42,777 nt of DNA, taken from Thiotrichaceae bacterium (GTDB taxonomy: Bacteria > Pseudomonadota > Gammaproteobacteria > Thiotrichales > Thiotrichaceae). Location: positions 1 to 42,777 of the forward strand of contig JALSJU010000123.1 of NCBI GenBank assembly GCA_026989145.1. The letters run 5' to 3'. The translations under genes were made by a program, and so were the position numbers. The notes under the pieces are model-generated. The model did no database searches and was not told the origin of the DNA. It worked only from the letters and a program-made list of their open reading frames with translations. This document shows positions 25,423-35,726 of this stretch, piece after piece (within the stretch, counting starts at the first letter, position 1; each line of letters starts with the position of its first letter).

Positions 25423-25453
25423 AAGCATCATGCTAATTAATACCATGATGCTT
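25423..25453. terminator. Bidirectional hairpin between roadblock gene and hrpA
   Basis: A perfect 10-bp stem (AAGCATCATG / CATGATGCTT) has an 11-base AT-rich loop, placed between two convergent genes. No long T-run follows on either strand, so it is a probable but weak terminator. Confidence 0.6.
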
Positions 25454-25460
25454 ACAGTAG

Positions 25461-28400
25461 TTACGAAACAAACATCTTCGCAACACGCTTTGCAGATACA
25501 GGGCATGCAGTACCTAAATCTTGTGCAAATAATGATACTCTAAACTCTTCCAGCATCCACCTAAGTTTCTTCACTTTTTTGGAGTTGCCTTCTTTGTTAC
25601 GCAACTTTTTATAATCATCCCAATAAGGTTGCACTTGTAAGTATAAGCCTCGATCTTTATGAGCATCACCTGCTAGCTTATCAAGCCGTTTTATAATTGC
25701 TTTCATATAACGTGGGTATTGGCGTAACTCATCCAACGTTAAATCATTTAAAAAGCCGACATAAACTAATGATTCAACCTGCTCACGCACATCATTTAAT
25801 GCCTCCAATAAACTTATATCTATATTGCCTTTCAATCTTTTTCTAATCTGGTGATTCAAGGGTAATAAAACTAATAACTGCTGAGACAATTCTTTTAAAG
25901 TCCCACTTAAACTCTTTTTACTTTTTTCTAGCTCATTGCAAAACTGTATATTGCTTAAACCAACACCCCTACTCCTTTTAAGTAAAGCTCCACTCATAAA
26001 GTTCAAGCGAAATACATTTTCTATGATGCTTTTTTTAAGCTCATCGCACTTTCCCGTAGAGTTATAATGCAAACACATTTTTTCTAAATCAGGGATTTGT
26101 TTTGCCATAGCTTTTGCTTCATCGGCGTATTTCAGTAAAACTAATCGTAATAAGCCATTTTGTTGTTGCGCCTTGTCTGCAGAATCAAATAGCTTAATCT
26201 CAACCGAGTCCCCTTTATCAACCAAGGCTGGCCATGCTTTAATTTTCATCCCCGAAATATCTACGATGGTGCTTTCTGGCAAAGGTTCAAAATCCCACGC
26301 GGTTATTCCCTTGCGTTCAATGCTTTTCTGTGGACTCGATTTTGACAAACTAACCGCTGATGTATTACCGAAAATTTTCTTTAAATGCTCTAAGTCACGC
26401 CCTGTTTTAAGCGTTTTTCCTGCCTCATCAATAATTTCAAAACGCATCAACATATGCTCACTAAACCGATGCGCTTTTAAAAGATCCTCATCAATTCTAA
26501 AGCCTGTCATACGCCTTAAAGACTCTGCAATCGCATTAGTTATTGGGCCTTTCAACTCGTCATCGCTTTGCAATGATTCTAAGCAAGCCTTCGCATATTC
26601 CGGGGCTGGCACAAATTGTTTACGCACTTGCTTTGGCAAGCTTTTAATAAACTCAATAACCTTCTCTTCAAGCATTCCCGGTACTAAATAATCAAAATCT
26701 TCATTATTTAACTGATTGATTGCAGCTGCAGGAATTCGAATCGACACACCATCATTTTCACTACCCGGTTCAAAGTGATAGCTTAAAGGCAACATCATGT
26801 CCAGCACTTTTAGATGGTCAGGATATTGTTCACCCTGCACATGCGAATCATCCCGTTGCATTAGATATTCGCGTGTTAGCAGTAACGCTTGCGGGTTCTC
26901 TTGCTCAAATTTGTTACGCCACTTTTCAAAAGCGGGGCCGCTGTAAATATTACCGGGAATGTGTTGGTCGTAAAAGTCATATAATATTTCTTCATCGACC
27001 AAAATATCACGACGGCGTGATTTAGCTTCCAGCCCTTCGACTTCTTCAATCAACTGGCGGTTATGACTAAAAAATTCTGCTTTACTGTTATATTCGCCAT
27101 AAACCAACGCATGGCGTATAAATAATTGTCGTGAAACGACAGGATCAATCGGCCCAAAATTAATACGCTTTTTGGGGTTTACGGTAATTCCGTAGAGTGT
27201 TGTGCGTTCATCCGCAGCCACCTGCATGGCGCGCTTCTCCCAGCGCGGCTCGCTATAATGGTATTTAAGTAAGTGTCTGGCAGCATACTCAACCCACTTT
27301 GGTTGAATAGTTGCAACCGTTCGAGCAAACAAGCGGGAGGTTTCTACAATCTCCGCCGACATCAACCACTTGGGCGAACGTTTGCGTAAACCTGATGCGG
27401 GAAAGATAAAAAACTTACGCCCATTTGCGCCCAAATATTCTTGGTTTTCTTCTTGAAACCCTATATTACTCAGCAAGCCGGTTAATAAGCTTTGATGGAT
27501 GACATCATATTTTGCAGCATATTTATCATCCTCTCGGCTATTTGATTGGGCTGGTTTTTTCTCTTGCCTGGTCACTTTTTTAGGTTTTTGTTTATCCCTG
27601 TTTTTCAAAGCGCCAGATTCTTTTAAGCTCATCCTTAACTGACGATAGGTTTCATTCCACTCGCGCAAACGCATAAAAGATAAAAATTCACGTTTACATA
27701 ACTTACGCAGTTGTCCTTGTGATAGCTCACCATTTTTATCATGGTAGTAATCCCAAATTTTTAATAGACTAATAAAATCGGACTTGTCATCTTTAAAACG
27801 GCTGTGTTTTTGATCAGAGGCTTGTTGTTTATCTAACGGTCGCTCACGCACATCTTGAACAGATAACGCGCTAACAATCACTAAAATCTCTTCCATAACA
27901 CCCAGATCTTTTGCGGCTAACAACATCCGACCCAATCGAGGATCAATGGGTAAACTTGCTAACTGCCTTCCTACTGGGGTGATTTTTATATTTTCCCCAG
28001 ACACTCTATTAACCGCACCTAGCTCAAACAATAACTTATAACCATCGCGAATCATGCCGGCATCAGGCGCTTCAACATACGGAAATTTATAGACATCTCC
28101 CAAATTTAAGGAAGCCAGTTGCAAAATAACTGAGGCTAAATTAGTCCGTTGAATCTCGGGTAATGTAAATTCTGGGCGTGCAAGGTAATCATCTTCTGCA
28201 TACAACCGAATCGCGATACCATCACTGGTTCGACCGCAACGTCCAGAACGCTGGTTGGCTGAAGCCTGTGATATTTTTTCAATCGGTAAGCGTTGCACTC
28301 GTGAACGCCATGAGTAGCGTGATATACGTGCCATGCCGGTATCTATCACGAATTTAATACCAGGTACGGTTAACGAAGTTTCCGCCACATTCGTTGATAA

Positions 28401-29507
28401 CACAATGCGCCGTGCTCCACCGCTACCTTTATTCGATATTTTAAAAATCCTGTTTTGCTCAGATGCTGACAATCGTGCAAATAAAGGCAATATTTCAACA
28501 CTGGGCTTATGGTGTTTACGCAATGCCTCACTGGCTTCTCTAATTTCTCGTTCACCTGACAAAAATATTAATATACCACCCGGCGCTTCCAGCATTAGCT
28601 CATCCGTGGCATCTATAATGGCTTGTACCATTTCTTTTTCTTTTGGTTCGGTCTTATTTGTTGATTGCTTGTCACTCTGATTACTTGGCGAGTTTTCAGG
28701 CACTAATGAGTGGTAACGAATTTCAACAGGGTAGGTACGACCAGAAACTTCAATAATTGGCGCATCATCGCCTTTTTTTCCGCTAAAGTTAAAGTGCCTG
28801 GCAAAACGTTCAGGGTCGATAGTTGCAGAGGTAATAATAACTTTTAAATCTTTACGCCGTGGTAATAACCACCGCAAGTAGCCGATGAGAAAATCAATGT
28901 TCAAGCTACGCTCATGCGCTTCATCAATTATTAAGGTATCGTATTGATTTAAAAAACGATCATTGCGAATCTCTGCCAACAAGATGCCATCAGTCATTAA
29001 CTTAACGTAACCTTGTTCATTCGTTTGATCGTGAAAGCGAACTTTGTAACCAATAATAGCACCGATTTCGCTATTTAACTCTTCAGCAATTCTTGCGGCA
29101 ACGCTCCTTGCTGCAATACGCCTTGGTTGCGTATGCCCTATCATTCCATCCACGCCTCGACCAAGCTCTAGGCACATTTTTGGTAATTGGGTCGTTTTTC
29201 CGGAACCTGTTTCACCACAAATAATGGTTACTTGGTTTTCTTTAATCGTTTTTATTATTTCATCACGCCGGTCTGCAACAGGTAAGTCAGGATAGCTAGG
29301 AGTTGGTAAGTTAGCTACACGCTGGCGACGCTTCTCAATAGATTGGGCAAACTTATTTTCAAGGCGCTTAATATCTTCTGAAAAATTATCGCCGGACTTC
29401 GTTGCTTGTTTTAATAATCGTTGCAGGCTACGACTAAGGTAGAAACGTTGCGAGCCCTGACAATTTTTTAATACTGATTTAAGCCGCTGTAAGGTCTGCG
29501 TTGGCAT
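25461..29507 (-). CDS. hrpA: ATP-dependent RNA helicase HrpA
   Basis: HrpA is a large DEAH-box helicase that resolves stalled or collided ribosomes on mRNA in E. coli. With an ATG at 29507 it has 1348 residues (E. coli 1300). GETGSGKT (98-105), DEAH (195-198) and QRSGRCGR motif VI are intact. They are followed by helicase-associated, OB-fold and long DUF3418 C-terminal regions. The start is unsure: the frame stays open to an ATG at 29597, and GTG at 29540 has an AAGG site. Every option overlaps the end of the diguanylate cyclase gene, showing coupling to it. Confidence 0.95.
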   Translation of the reverse strand: MPTQTLQRLKSVLKNCQGSQRFYLSRSLQRLLKQATKSGDNFSEDIKRLENKFAQSIEKRRQRVANLPTPSYPDLPVADRRDEIIKTIKENQVTIICGETGSGKTTQLPKMCLELGRGVDGMIGHTQPRRIAARSVAARIAEELNSEIGAIIGYKVRFHDQTNEQGYVKLMTDGILLAEIRNDRFLNQYDTLIIDEAHERSLNIDFLIGYLRWLLPRRKDLKVIITSATIDPERFARHFNFSGKKGDDAPIIEVSGRTYPVEIRYHSLVPENSPSNQSDKQSTNKTEPKEKEMVQAIIDATDELMLEAPGGILIFLSGEREIREASEALRKHHKPSVEILPLFARLSASEQNRIFKISNKGSGGARRIVLSTNVAETSLTVPGIKFVIDTGMARISRYSWRSRVQRLPIEKISQASANQRSGRCGRTSDGIAIRLYAEDDYLARPEFTLPEIQRTNLASVILQLASLNLGDVYKFPYVEAPDAGMIRDGYKLLFELGAVNRVSGENIKITPVGRQLASLPIDPRLGRMLLAAKDLGVMEEILVIVSALSVQDVRERPLDKQQASDQKHSRFKDDKSDFISLLKIWDYYHDKNGELSQGQLRKLCKREFLSFMRLREWNETYRQLRMSLKESGALKNRDKQKPKKVTRQEKKPAQSNSREDDKYAAKYDVIHQSLLTGLLSNIGFQEENQEYLGANGRKFFIFPASGLRKRSPKWLMSAEIVETSRLFARTVATIQPKWVEYAARHLLKYHYSEPRWEKRAMQVAADERTTLYGITVNPKKRINFGPIDPVVSRQLFIRHALVYGEYNSKAEFFSHNRQLIEEVEGLEAKSRRRDILVDEEILYDFYDQHIPGNIYSGPAFEKWRNKFEQENPQALLLTREYLMQRDDSHVQGEQYPDHLKVLDMMLPLSYHFEPGSENDGVSIRIPAAAINQLNNEDFDYLVPGMLEEKVIEFIKSLPKQVRKQFVPAPEYAKACLESLQSDDELKGPITNAIAESLRRMTGFRIDEDLLKAHRFSEHMLMRFEIIDEAGKTLKTGRDLEHLKKIFGNTSAVSLSKSSPQKSIERKGITAWDFEPLPESTIVDISGMKIKAWPALVDKGDSVEIKLFDSADKAQQQNGLLRLVLLKYADEAKAMAKQIPDLEKMCLHYNSTGKCDELKKSIIENVFRLNFMSGALLKRSRGVGLSNIQFCNELEKSKKSLSGTLKELSQQLLVLLPLNHQIRKRLKGNIDISLLEALNDVREQVESLVYVGFLNDLTLDELRQYPRYMKAIIKRLDKLAGDAHKDRGLYLQVQPYWDDYKKLRNKEGNSKKVKKLRWMLEEFRVSLFAQDLGTACPVSAKRVAKMFVS

Positions 29508-30723
29508 TTTTTTGTAAGGCTTCTGAAAGTTTTTGGTCACCACAACCTTGTTCAGAAACTTGATTTCGTCCCTGCTCTTTTGACACATATAAGGCATTAT
29601 CTGCGGCGGTTAACAGCATAGCAGGGAAAACAACCTTTTGATCTTCATCAGGTGTTTTTCCTGTAAAGTCCCACGCAGGCTCGCAGCACGAAACACCAAT
29701 ACTAACTGTAACAACGCCAAAGCTTGAACGCTCATGCTGGATATTTAAGTTCTCAATTTTTTTACGTAATCTTTCGGCAAGCATTGCTGCATTCTCTTGC
29801 GAAGTTGCCGGCAATAAAATTGCAAATTCTTCTCCCCCATAACGTGCGGATAAATCAGCAGGACGGTTAGTGATTGAGCCCATTGCCTTAGCTATTGCTT
29901 GCAAACATTTATCACCTTCTTGGTGTCCATAGCTATCGTTATACTTTTTGAAATAATCAACATCTATCATCATCATCGAAATTGGGTTTTGATCTCTCAT
30001 TGCTCTACGCCATTCAACTTTAAACTTACGATCAAAATGACGGCGGTTTGCAATATCAGTTAATTGATCAGTATCCGCCAAGGCTTGCAATGCTATATGT
30101 GTGGTTTGAAGTTCAAATAGAAGGTGGTAAATATATGTAGAAATCAGTATTAATGTTATGCCAAGAATAATTATGGCAAATGCCATTAAGCCATGTCCTT
30201 CTTCTTCACTTAGCAAAAGCAAGCTAATAGTCGGCAATAAAATTACAATAATTTGAAAATAAAATGCCAGACGCGACGCAGCTAAGGTGGGAATAGCAGC
30301 TAGTAGCACGCTAGAGAGAATAAAGGCTAGTAGTACTTGGTGAATTAAATCCTGCGGGAAGAACATAATCCCCGCGATACCCCATATTGTACTTAGAAGA
30401 GTAGTAAAAAACACATGCCGATTCGCCCAATAGGAAAGTTCATCCTGTGTATACTGACGATTAATTTTAAAGTTTTTGCCCATCAAAAAACGGACAATAC
30501 TTAGAGTAAGGATAAGTCCATACCAAATAAGTAAAGACATTTTTTGACTAGGAAGGTGATTCCAAAAAACAGCTAAAAAAATACTTGCTAGAACAAAATT
30601 ATTCCAGATTCCAAATGCTTTATTTTTATAAAGATATGCTATTTGCCCTTGCATTAAGCTCGGAGCAACATTGTTATCCTCTTTTTCTACTAGTCCTGGC
30701 TCCATTTTTTCTTGCAAAAGCAC
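29479..30723 (-). CDS. Membrane-bound diguanylate cyclase (GGDEF)
   Basis: This protein makes cyclic di-GMP from two GTP. Residues about 35-205 contain six or so hydrophobic segments, an integral-membrane sensor region without a recognised name. The C-terminal GGDEF domain carries an active GGEEF signature (296-300), and an RxxD product-inhibition site (RPAD, 287-290) exactly five residues upstream, so it should be catalytic and feedback-controlled. The first start is GTG at 30723. ATG at 30705 is an alternative. It lies 31 bp after the SPOR gene and overlaps hrpA. Confidence 0.93.
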   Translation of the reverse strand: MLLQEKMEPGLVEKEDNNVAPSLMQGQIAYLYKNKAFGIWNNFVLASIFLAVFWNHLPSQKMSLLIWYGLILTLSIVRFLMGKNFKINRQYTQDELSYWANRHVFFTTLLSTIWGIAGIMFFPQDLIHQVLLAFILSSVLLAAIPTLAASRLAFYFQIIVILLPTISLLLLSEEEGHGLMAFAIIILGITLILISTYIYHLLFELQTTHIALQALADTDQLTDIANRRHFDRKFKVEWRRAMRDQNPISMMMIDVDYFKKYNDSYGHQEGDKCLQAIAKAMGSITNRPADLSARYGGEEFAILLPATSQENAAMLAERLRKKIENLNIQHERSSFGVVTVSIGVSCCEPAWDFTGKTPDEDQKVVFPAMLLTAADNALYVSKEQGRNQVSEQGCGDQKLSEALQKNANADLTAA

Positions 30724-30754
30724 CCTTTAAATTTTAAGACTCGACAGTAGTGTT

Positions 30755-31432
30755 TTATCGAACTGAAATAACCATAGGGTGATGCCCTAATTTTTCTGCC
30801 GCATTTTTCCAAGTATCAATATTTCCTTGGTCAACAGGTCCTGCTACCACACGATACCACATACGGCCTTTAACTTTTCTCTTTTTGATATAAGCTTTTA
30901 CCCCTTTTTTTGCTAAACGACCGCGGGTAAGGTTTGCCATGCTTTTACGTTTAAAAGATGCCACTTGAAGTAGGTAGTCGCCACGTTTTCTTTGTGACTT
31001 TCGTTGTGTTGCATCTTCAATGTTATTTTTTGTTGCTACAACTTCTACACTTTGTTTATTTTCAGCAATTACATCTACTCGTGTTTCAATTGGCTTGGCT
31101 GTATTTATAGGCACGTCTAAATTCGGTAATACAGCATAGTAACTAAAAGGAACCGGCTTATCTGCCTTCTTTTTCGTTATTTCATTTTGGTCGATTTGTT
31201 GCTTTATTGGCTTTCCAGTAGAAGGCTTTTGATTAGAGGAAGCCTCTTGCACTTTTGCAATTTTATTTTGCACTAAATCGGTTGTAGATAGTAAGGTTGT
31301 ATTGTTGTTAGAAAGGAAGTACATACCTATTCCAACCATTAAACCTAAAACAATCCCAGAAAACATCCAGATGATGCCGCTACCCCCAACAAGTCCCGTA
31401 TCTAAAGACTCTACTTTTTTATAATCTTTCAT
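30755..31432 (-). CDS. SPOR-domain inner-membrane protein (FtsN-like)
   Basis: The 225-residue protein has a short cytoplasmic start, one membrane helix at about 19-40 (IIWMFSGIVLGLMVGIGMYF), a Lys/Gln/Asn-rich linker, and a C-terminal SPOR domain from about residue 150 (YLLQVASFKRKSMANLTRGR, ending in VISVR). SPOR domains bind denuded septal peptidoglycan and this layout matches FtsN. The sequence does not show FtsN essential motifs clearly enough to use that name. It is the first gene of the SPOR-GGDEF-hrpA transcript. Confidence 0.9.
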   Translation of the reverse strand: MKDYKKVESLDTGLVGGSGIIWMFSGIVLGLMVGIGMYFLSNNNTTLLSTTDLVQNKIAKVQEASSNQKPSTGKPIKQQIDQNEITKKKADKPVPFSYYAVLPNLDVPINTAKPIETRVDVIAENKQSVEVVATKNNIEDATQRKSQRKRGDYLLQVASFKRKSMANLTRGRLAKKGVKAYIKKRKVKGRMWYRVVAGPVDQGNIDTWKNAAEKLGHHPMVISVR

Positions 31433-31682
31433 TATCAGCCACTCAATTTGTTTGTTTATTTATCTTTGCCTACGTTAAATTCTTGCAAAGATCTTGTTTT
31501 TAAACTTATTTTGAAGAATTTCACTCTTTCTTCTACATAGTTAGTCTGTTTCCCCAAACAAATTAACCATGCAACCGTTCATCGCGGGTTAAGGATATTG
31601 CCATTATTTACCGTAACTTACAAGTAACTTCTCATCTATTACATTTAATAAGAAATTATTTTAATCTGCATATTTTTAATAC

Positions 31683-34004
31683 TTATAGGAAGTCGGAGGG
31701 GTCAACGTCAATAGCCCAACGCACACCACCTGTTCTCCTAAAACTACTTAATTCTGCCTGAGCTTGATTCAGTAATCTGTGCAACTCCAATCTGTTTTTA
31801 GCCGTAATTAAATACTGAAATCGAAAACGTTTGGCTCTCTTTGCAATCGGTGACGGCATCGGCCCCATGGTACTAACGCTTGCAAAAAGTTCGCTATTAG
31901 TCTCAATGTAAGCCGATAATTGAATATTCAGCTTTAATAAAAATCTCATTGCCGCATCACTGTTTTCTGCATTGGCTTTTACCATTGCTAAGGCGCCTAC
32001 TGGTGGGTAGTCCCATACGCCTCTTTCGTTCAAAATTTGTTTGGCTGTTGGTTTATAGCCTTTAGAAAGCAGGCTTAATAATAGTGGATGTTCAGGCTGT
32101 GATGTTTGCAATACCACCCGCCCTTTTTTATCTCCACGTCCCGCTCTGCCTGCAACTTGTACCACTTGTTGGGCGAGTCGTTCTTGCGCGCGATAGTCCA
32201 GACTAAACAAGGCTTGATCTACATCTAAAATACCTACTAAGGTTAGATTCGGAAAATCATGCCCTTTCGTTAGCATTTGTGTCCCTATGAGAATAACAGG
32301 GTCACCCGCATGAACTTGTTTTAACTTTTTTTCTAAAGAACCTTTACTTGATGTGCTGTCACGATCAATGCGAATAACCGTCGTCTTTGGAAAATGAGTA
32401 TTAAGTACTTGCTCTATACGCTCAGTTCCTTGCCCCTGTGTGGTGAGCTTAGGGCTACCGCAATCGGGGCATTTTGGTGTTATTTTTTGTTCAAGCCCGC
32501 AGTGATGGCAAATAACTTTTGAGGCTTGAGCATGGTAAGTCATACCGCTATCACAGTGTTGGCAACTTGCATGCCAACCACAAGACGGGCACATGATAAT
32601 GGGCGCAAAACCACGTCTGTTTAAAAAAAGCATCACTTGGTTATTTTGTTCTATATGTTGGCGAACTTCGCTCATGAGTAGCTGGCTAATGCCCGCTTCT
32701 AAATCTAATGTACGCGTATCTAATAAAGCCATCTCTGGCGGTTTACTTTTACCTGGGCGACTTTTTAGACGTAAGTATTGATAGCGCTCTTGGTTTACAT
32801 TTTCTAATGATTCTATCGAAGGTGTTGCGCTCCCCAATAGTATTGGAATACCTTGGTTATATGCCCGTTTTACAGCCATATCACGACCTTGGTATAAAAA
32901 GCCCTCCTGCTGTTTAAATGATGCGTCGTGTTCCTCATCAATCAAAATAACACCAAGATTTTTCATCGGAGTAAAGACTGCCGAGCGGGTGCCAATGATT
33001 ATATTAATCTCACCACTACGTGCGCCTTGCCAAATACTGACTCGCTCACCATCTGCTAATCCAGAATGCACCGCATTGATGGTTAGGTTAGGAAAATGTT
33101 CTTTAAAACGAAATAGCAGCTGAGGCGTTAGGCCTATTTCTGGCACGAGTACTAAAACTTGTCTGCCAGATTCTAAAGTCGGCGTAATCGCTCGTAAGTA
33201 GACTTCGGTTTTACCGCTACCTGTGATTCCATGTAATAAGATGGGTTTAATTGACCCTTCTTGAAAGGAGTCAGCAATACTTTGTATTGCGCTTTGTTGT
33301 TCATCACTTAAGGTGATATTACCTTTCTCAGGAATTGCGGTTAATACAGCTTGTTCGCTTATGGCTGTATCAACTTCTCGGCTTTCTACCAAACTTTTTT
33401 TCTTTAATTCACGTAAGGTGTTCCGCCAATTTGTTGAGAAGTCATCACGAAGCTGACTTTCCGTACATTCGCTTTGTTTTAATCGCTGTAAAAATGCTAA
33501 CTGTTTAGGCGCCCGTTTTAAATTATTTTCATCGTATAGTTGACCTTGCTCACTCGCCTTCCACATTAATGCCTTAGGTAGCACCTTTCCTTTTCGCAAA
33601 GCAATAGGTAGAGCATGAAATAATACTTCACCAATAGGATAACAATAATAGCGGCTTGCCCAGTTGAGTAGCGCCATCATGGACGCATCAAGTAGTGGTT
33701 TTTCATCCAGAACTTCAATAATGCTTTTTAATTTTTCAAACTCACTTTCAACCTGTGTCTCTACAACAATCGCTGTAATAATAGAGTTACCTAAAGGAAC
33801 GCGTACCCGACAACCAATTTGAGGATGCCGACCTTGTTCACCATTTTCATCGCTCAGGCTATCACAACTATAATCAAGCAACTTATAAAGCGGGCGCTGA
33901 ATAGCTACGCGAGCAATATTATTTTTATTGCTTTGGGTTAACTGATTACGATTAGATTCTTCCACTAAATAAGTATAACAAGAAAAATTTAGGTGCGGTT
34001 CCAC
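31683..34004 (-). CDS. priA: Primosomal protein N' (replication restart helicase PriA)
   Basis: PriA is a 3'-5' DNA helicase that recognises stalled forks and reloads the replisome. The 773 residues show the N-terminal 3'-end-binding domain (ARVAIQRPLYKLLDYSC), Walker A in GITGSGKTEVYL, a DEEH box, and the zinc cluster of paired cysteines (CPSC, CQHC, CHHC, CPDC). RAGRG motif VI is also present. The start is GTG at 34004; conserved sequence begins only near residue 29, so a later start is possible. DnaA-box-like sequences lie upstream. Confidence 0.95.
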   Translation of the reverse strand: MEPHLNFSCYTYLVEESNRNQLTQSNKNNIARVAIQRPLYKLLDYSCDSLSDENGEQGRHPQIGCRVRVPLGNSIITAIVVETQVESEFEKLKSIIEVLDEKPLLDASMMALLNWASRYYCYPIGEVLFHALPIALRKGKVLPKALMWKASEQGQLYDENNLKRAPKQLAFLQRLKQSECTESQLRDDFSTNWRNTLRELKKKSLVESREVDTAISEQAVLTAIPEKGNITLSDEQQSAIQSIADSFQEGSIKPILLHGITGSGKTEVYLRAITPTLESGRQVLVLVPEIGLTPQLLFRFKEHFPNLTINAVHSGLADGERVSIWQGARSGEINIIIGTRSAVFTPMKNLGVILIDEEHDASFKQQEGFLYQGRDMAVKRAYNQGIPILLGSATPSIESLENVNQERYQYLRLKSRPGKSKPPEMALLDTRTLDLEAGISQLLMSEVRQHIEQNNQVMLFLNRRGFAPIIMCPSCGWHASCQHCDSGMTYHAQASKVICHHCGLEQKITPKCPDCGSPKLTTQGQGTERIEQVLNTHFPKTTVIRIDRDSTSSKGSLEKKLKQVHAGDPVILIGTQMLTKGHDFPNLTLVGILDVDQALFSLDYRAQERLAQQVVQVAGRAGRGDKKGRVVLQTSQPEHPLLLSLLSKGYKPTAKQILNERGVWDYPPVGALAMVKANAENSDAAMRFLLKLNIQLSAYIETNSELFASVSTMGPMPSPIAKRAKRFRFQYLITAKNRLELHRLLNQAQAELSSFRRTGGVRWAIDVDPSDFL

Positions 34005-34239
34005 ACAACCTTACAATTAATAACTTTAATCACAATAGCCTGTGGATAAGTCTGTGGATTAAAGCCTTATAAGTCAGCTAAGTAATTGTCTTTATGGATA
34101 ATATTTGCACAAACCATTTCTTTCAGAAAGACACATATAACTATTGTAAATCAATAAGTTAGATGACTTTTATTTTCTTTATCACAAAGTAAGGTAAGTA
34201 AACCACAGTTTCCCACAAGGCTTGTGTATAACATAAATA
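34005..34239. other. priA upstream region with DnaA-box-like sites
   Basis: This AT-rich gap has no credible gene. It holds four 9-mers in one orientation on the minus strand: TTATCCACA (34041-34049, perfect consensus), TAATCCACA (34053-34061), TTATCCATA (34093-34101) and TTATACACA (34223-34231). A perfect CACAAG-G-CTTGTG palindrome sits at 34214-34226. It may bind DnaA, either to control priA or for another role. Confidence 0.5.
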
Positions 34240-34268
34240 AAAAACGCCTCATTGTAGAGGCGTTTCTA
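34240..34268 (-). terminator. Rho-independent terminator of the pnt operon
   Basis: A 9-bp stem (AAACGCCTC / GAGGCGTTT) has a six-base loop. In the minus-strand transcript it is followed by a T-rich run. It lies about 85 bases after the pntB stop. Confidence 0.85.
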
Positions 34269-34350
34269 AAAAATCAAGCATTATTTTATAAAAAATTACT
34301 GAAAAATAATGAACCTGGTTTAATCTATTATCTTTATAGACAAAAAGTTA

Positions 34351-35724
34351 TTAAAGCTCCTTTAAGCTGGTTACAAGATCATTTGCAACATCCTGACCGT
34401 CGCCATATAGCATACGCGTATTATCCGCAAAGAAGAGGTGATTCTCGATACCTGAGAAACCTGTACCTTTACCGCGTTTAACCACGATTACATTCTTCGC
34501 ATAGTCAGCATTTAGAATAGGCATTCCATAAATTGGGCTAGCAGGATCTGTGCGAGCCGCAGGGTTCACTACATCATTAGCGCCAATAACTAGCACTACA
34601 TCTGTCGTCGGGAATTCTTCATTAATTTCATCAAGATCATAAATAATATCGTAGGGAACGCCAGCTTCTGCTAGCAATACATTCATATGCCCAGGCATAC
34701 GACCAGCGACAGGATGAATCGCAAATTTAACCGTAACACCACGCTCCTGTAGCTGCTTTGTCATTTCCCATACTTTATGCTGTGCCTGCGCTACTGCCAT
34801 GCCGTAGCCGGGGATAATAACTACTTTTTCAGCAAACGCCATCATCACCGCAACATCCGTTGAATCAATTTCTTTCATGCTACCAGAAACTGCTTGAGCC
34901 TCACCATCACCGCCCTCACCAAAGTTACTAAACAGCACATTTGAGATGGGGCGATTCATTGCTTTTGCCATTAACTGGGTTAACAAAGTACCTGCAGAAC
35001 CTACCACAACACCTGCTATCATCATTGCAGGGTTACCAAGCACATAACCTTCAAAACCAACTGCTAAGCCTGTTAGTGCATTGTACAGTGATATAACCAC
35101 AGGCATATCTGCGCCACCAATGGGTATCGTCATCATTACACCAAACGCTAATGCAAAAACAAAGAAGGCTACCAAGGTGCCAATAGCGTAATTATTACCA
35201 CTTAAGATAATTGCTAAACCTAAGGTCAAGGTAATAACAAAAACCAAGGCATTAACCCACTGCTGCATAGGAAAACGTATTACGCCTTTCATTAAACCTT
35301 GTAGTTTTGCAAAAGCGATTAAAGAGCCAGAAAAAGCTACGGTACCGATCACCGCACCTAACACGGCTAAAGTCTGCACAATACCGTTGGTAAATTCCAT
35401 TTTAAGCAAGACTACTGCTGCTATTGCTGCTGCTGCGCCACCACCCATGCCATTATAAAGAGCAATCATTTGTGGCATGTCAGTCATAGCAACTTTTTTG
35501 CCGCTAATGTAAGCAACAATACCACCAAGAGCAATTGCTACAGTCATCCAAATATAATTATGCGTGATTTCGCTGTGAAAATAGGTAATAAGGGTAGCCA
35601 AAAGCATACCAAAACCTGCCCACACGATACCTTTTCGAGCAGTAATTGGAGAGCCCATCATTTTTAAGCCAAGAATAAATAACAAGGCACCAATAAAGTA
35701 GATAATTTGAATAATCAAATCCAT
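34351..35724 (-). CDS. pntB: NAD(P) transhydrogenase subunit beta
   Basis: This is the NADP(H)-binding and proton-channel subunit of the proton-translocating transhydrogenase, which uses the membrane potential to drive NADH + NADP+ to NADPH. The 457 residues contain about nine membrane helices in the first 270. They are followed by a soluble Rossmann domain with VVIIPGYGMAVAQAQ and GANDVVNPAARTDPASPIYG. Length matches the three-subunit type. It starts two bases after pntA2, and a terminator follows. Confidence 0.97.
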   Translation of the reverse strand: MDLIIQIIYFIGALLFILGLKMMGSPITARKGIVWAGFGMLLATLITYFHSEITHNYIWMTVAIALGGIVAYISGKKVAMTDMPQMIALYNGMGGGAAAAIAAVVLLKMEFTNGIVQTLAVLGAVIGTVAFSGSLIAFAKLQGLMKGVIRFPMQQWVNALVFVITLTLGLAIILSGNNYAIGTLVAFFVFALAFGVMMTIPIGGADMPVVISLYNALTGLAVGFEGYVLGNPAMMIAGVVVGSAGTLLTQLMAKAMNRPISNVLFSNFGEGGDGEAQAVSGSMKEIDSTDVAVMMAFAEKVVIIPGYGMAVAQAQHKVWEMTKQLQERGVTVKFAIHPVAGRMPGHMNVLLAEAGVPYDIIYDLDEINEEFPTTDVVLVIGANDVVNPAARTDPASPIYGMPILNADYAKNVIVVKRGKGTGFSGIENHLFFADNTRMLYGDGQDVANDLVTSLKEL

Positions 35725-35726
35725 GA

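Noticed and set aside
31483-31535. Possible third copy of the CACGACTCG element (GCAAAGATCT, AATTTCACT)
   Set aside because: It shares only short pieces with the copy at 10858-11003 and lacks an inverted partner, so chance similarity is likely.
34005-34350. The priA upstream gap as the chromosomal replication origin
   Set aside because: No dnaA, dnaN, gidA or parAB neighbour is present and only one box is perfect; reported as a finding, not called an origin.
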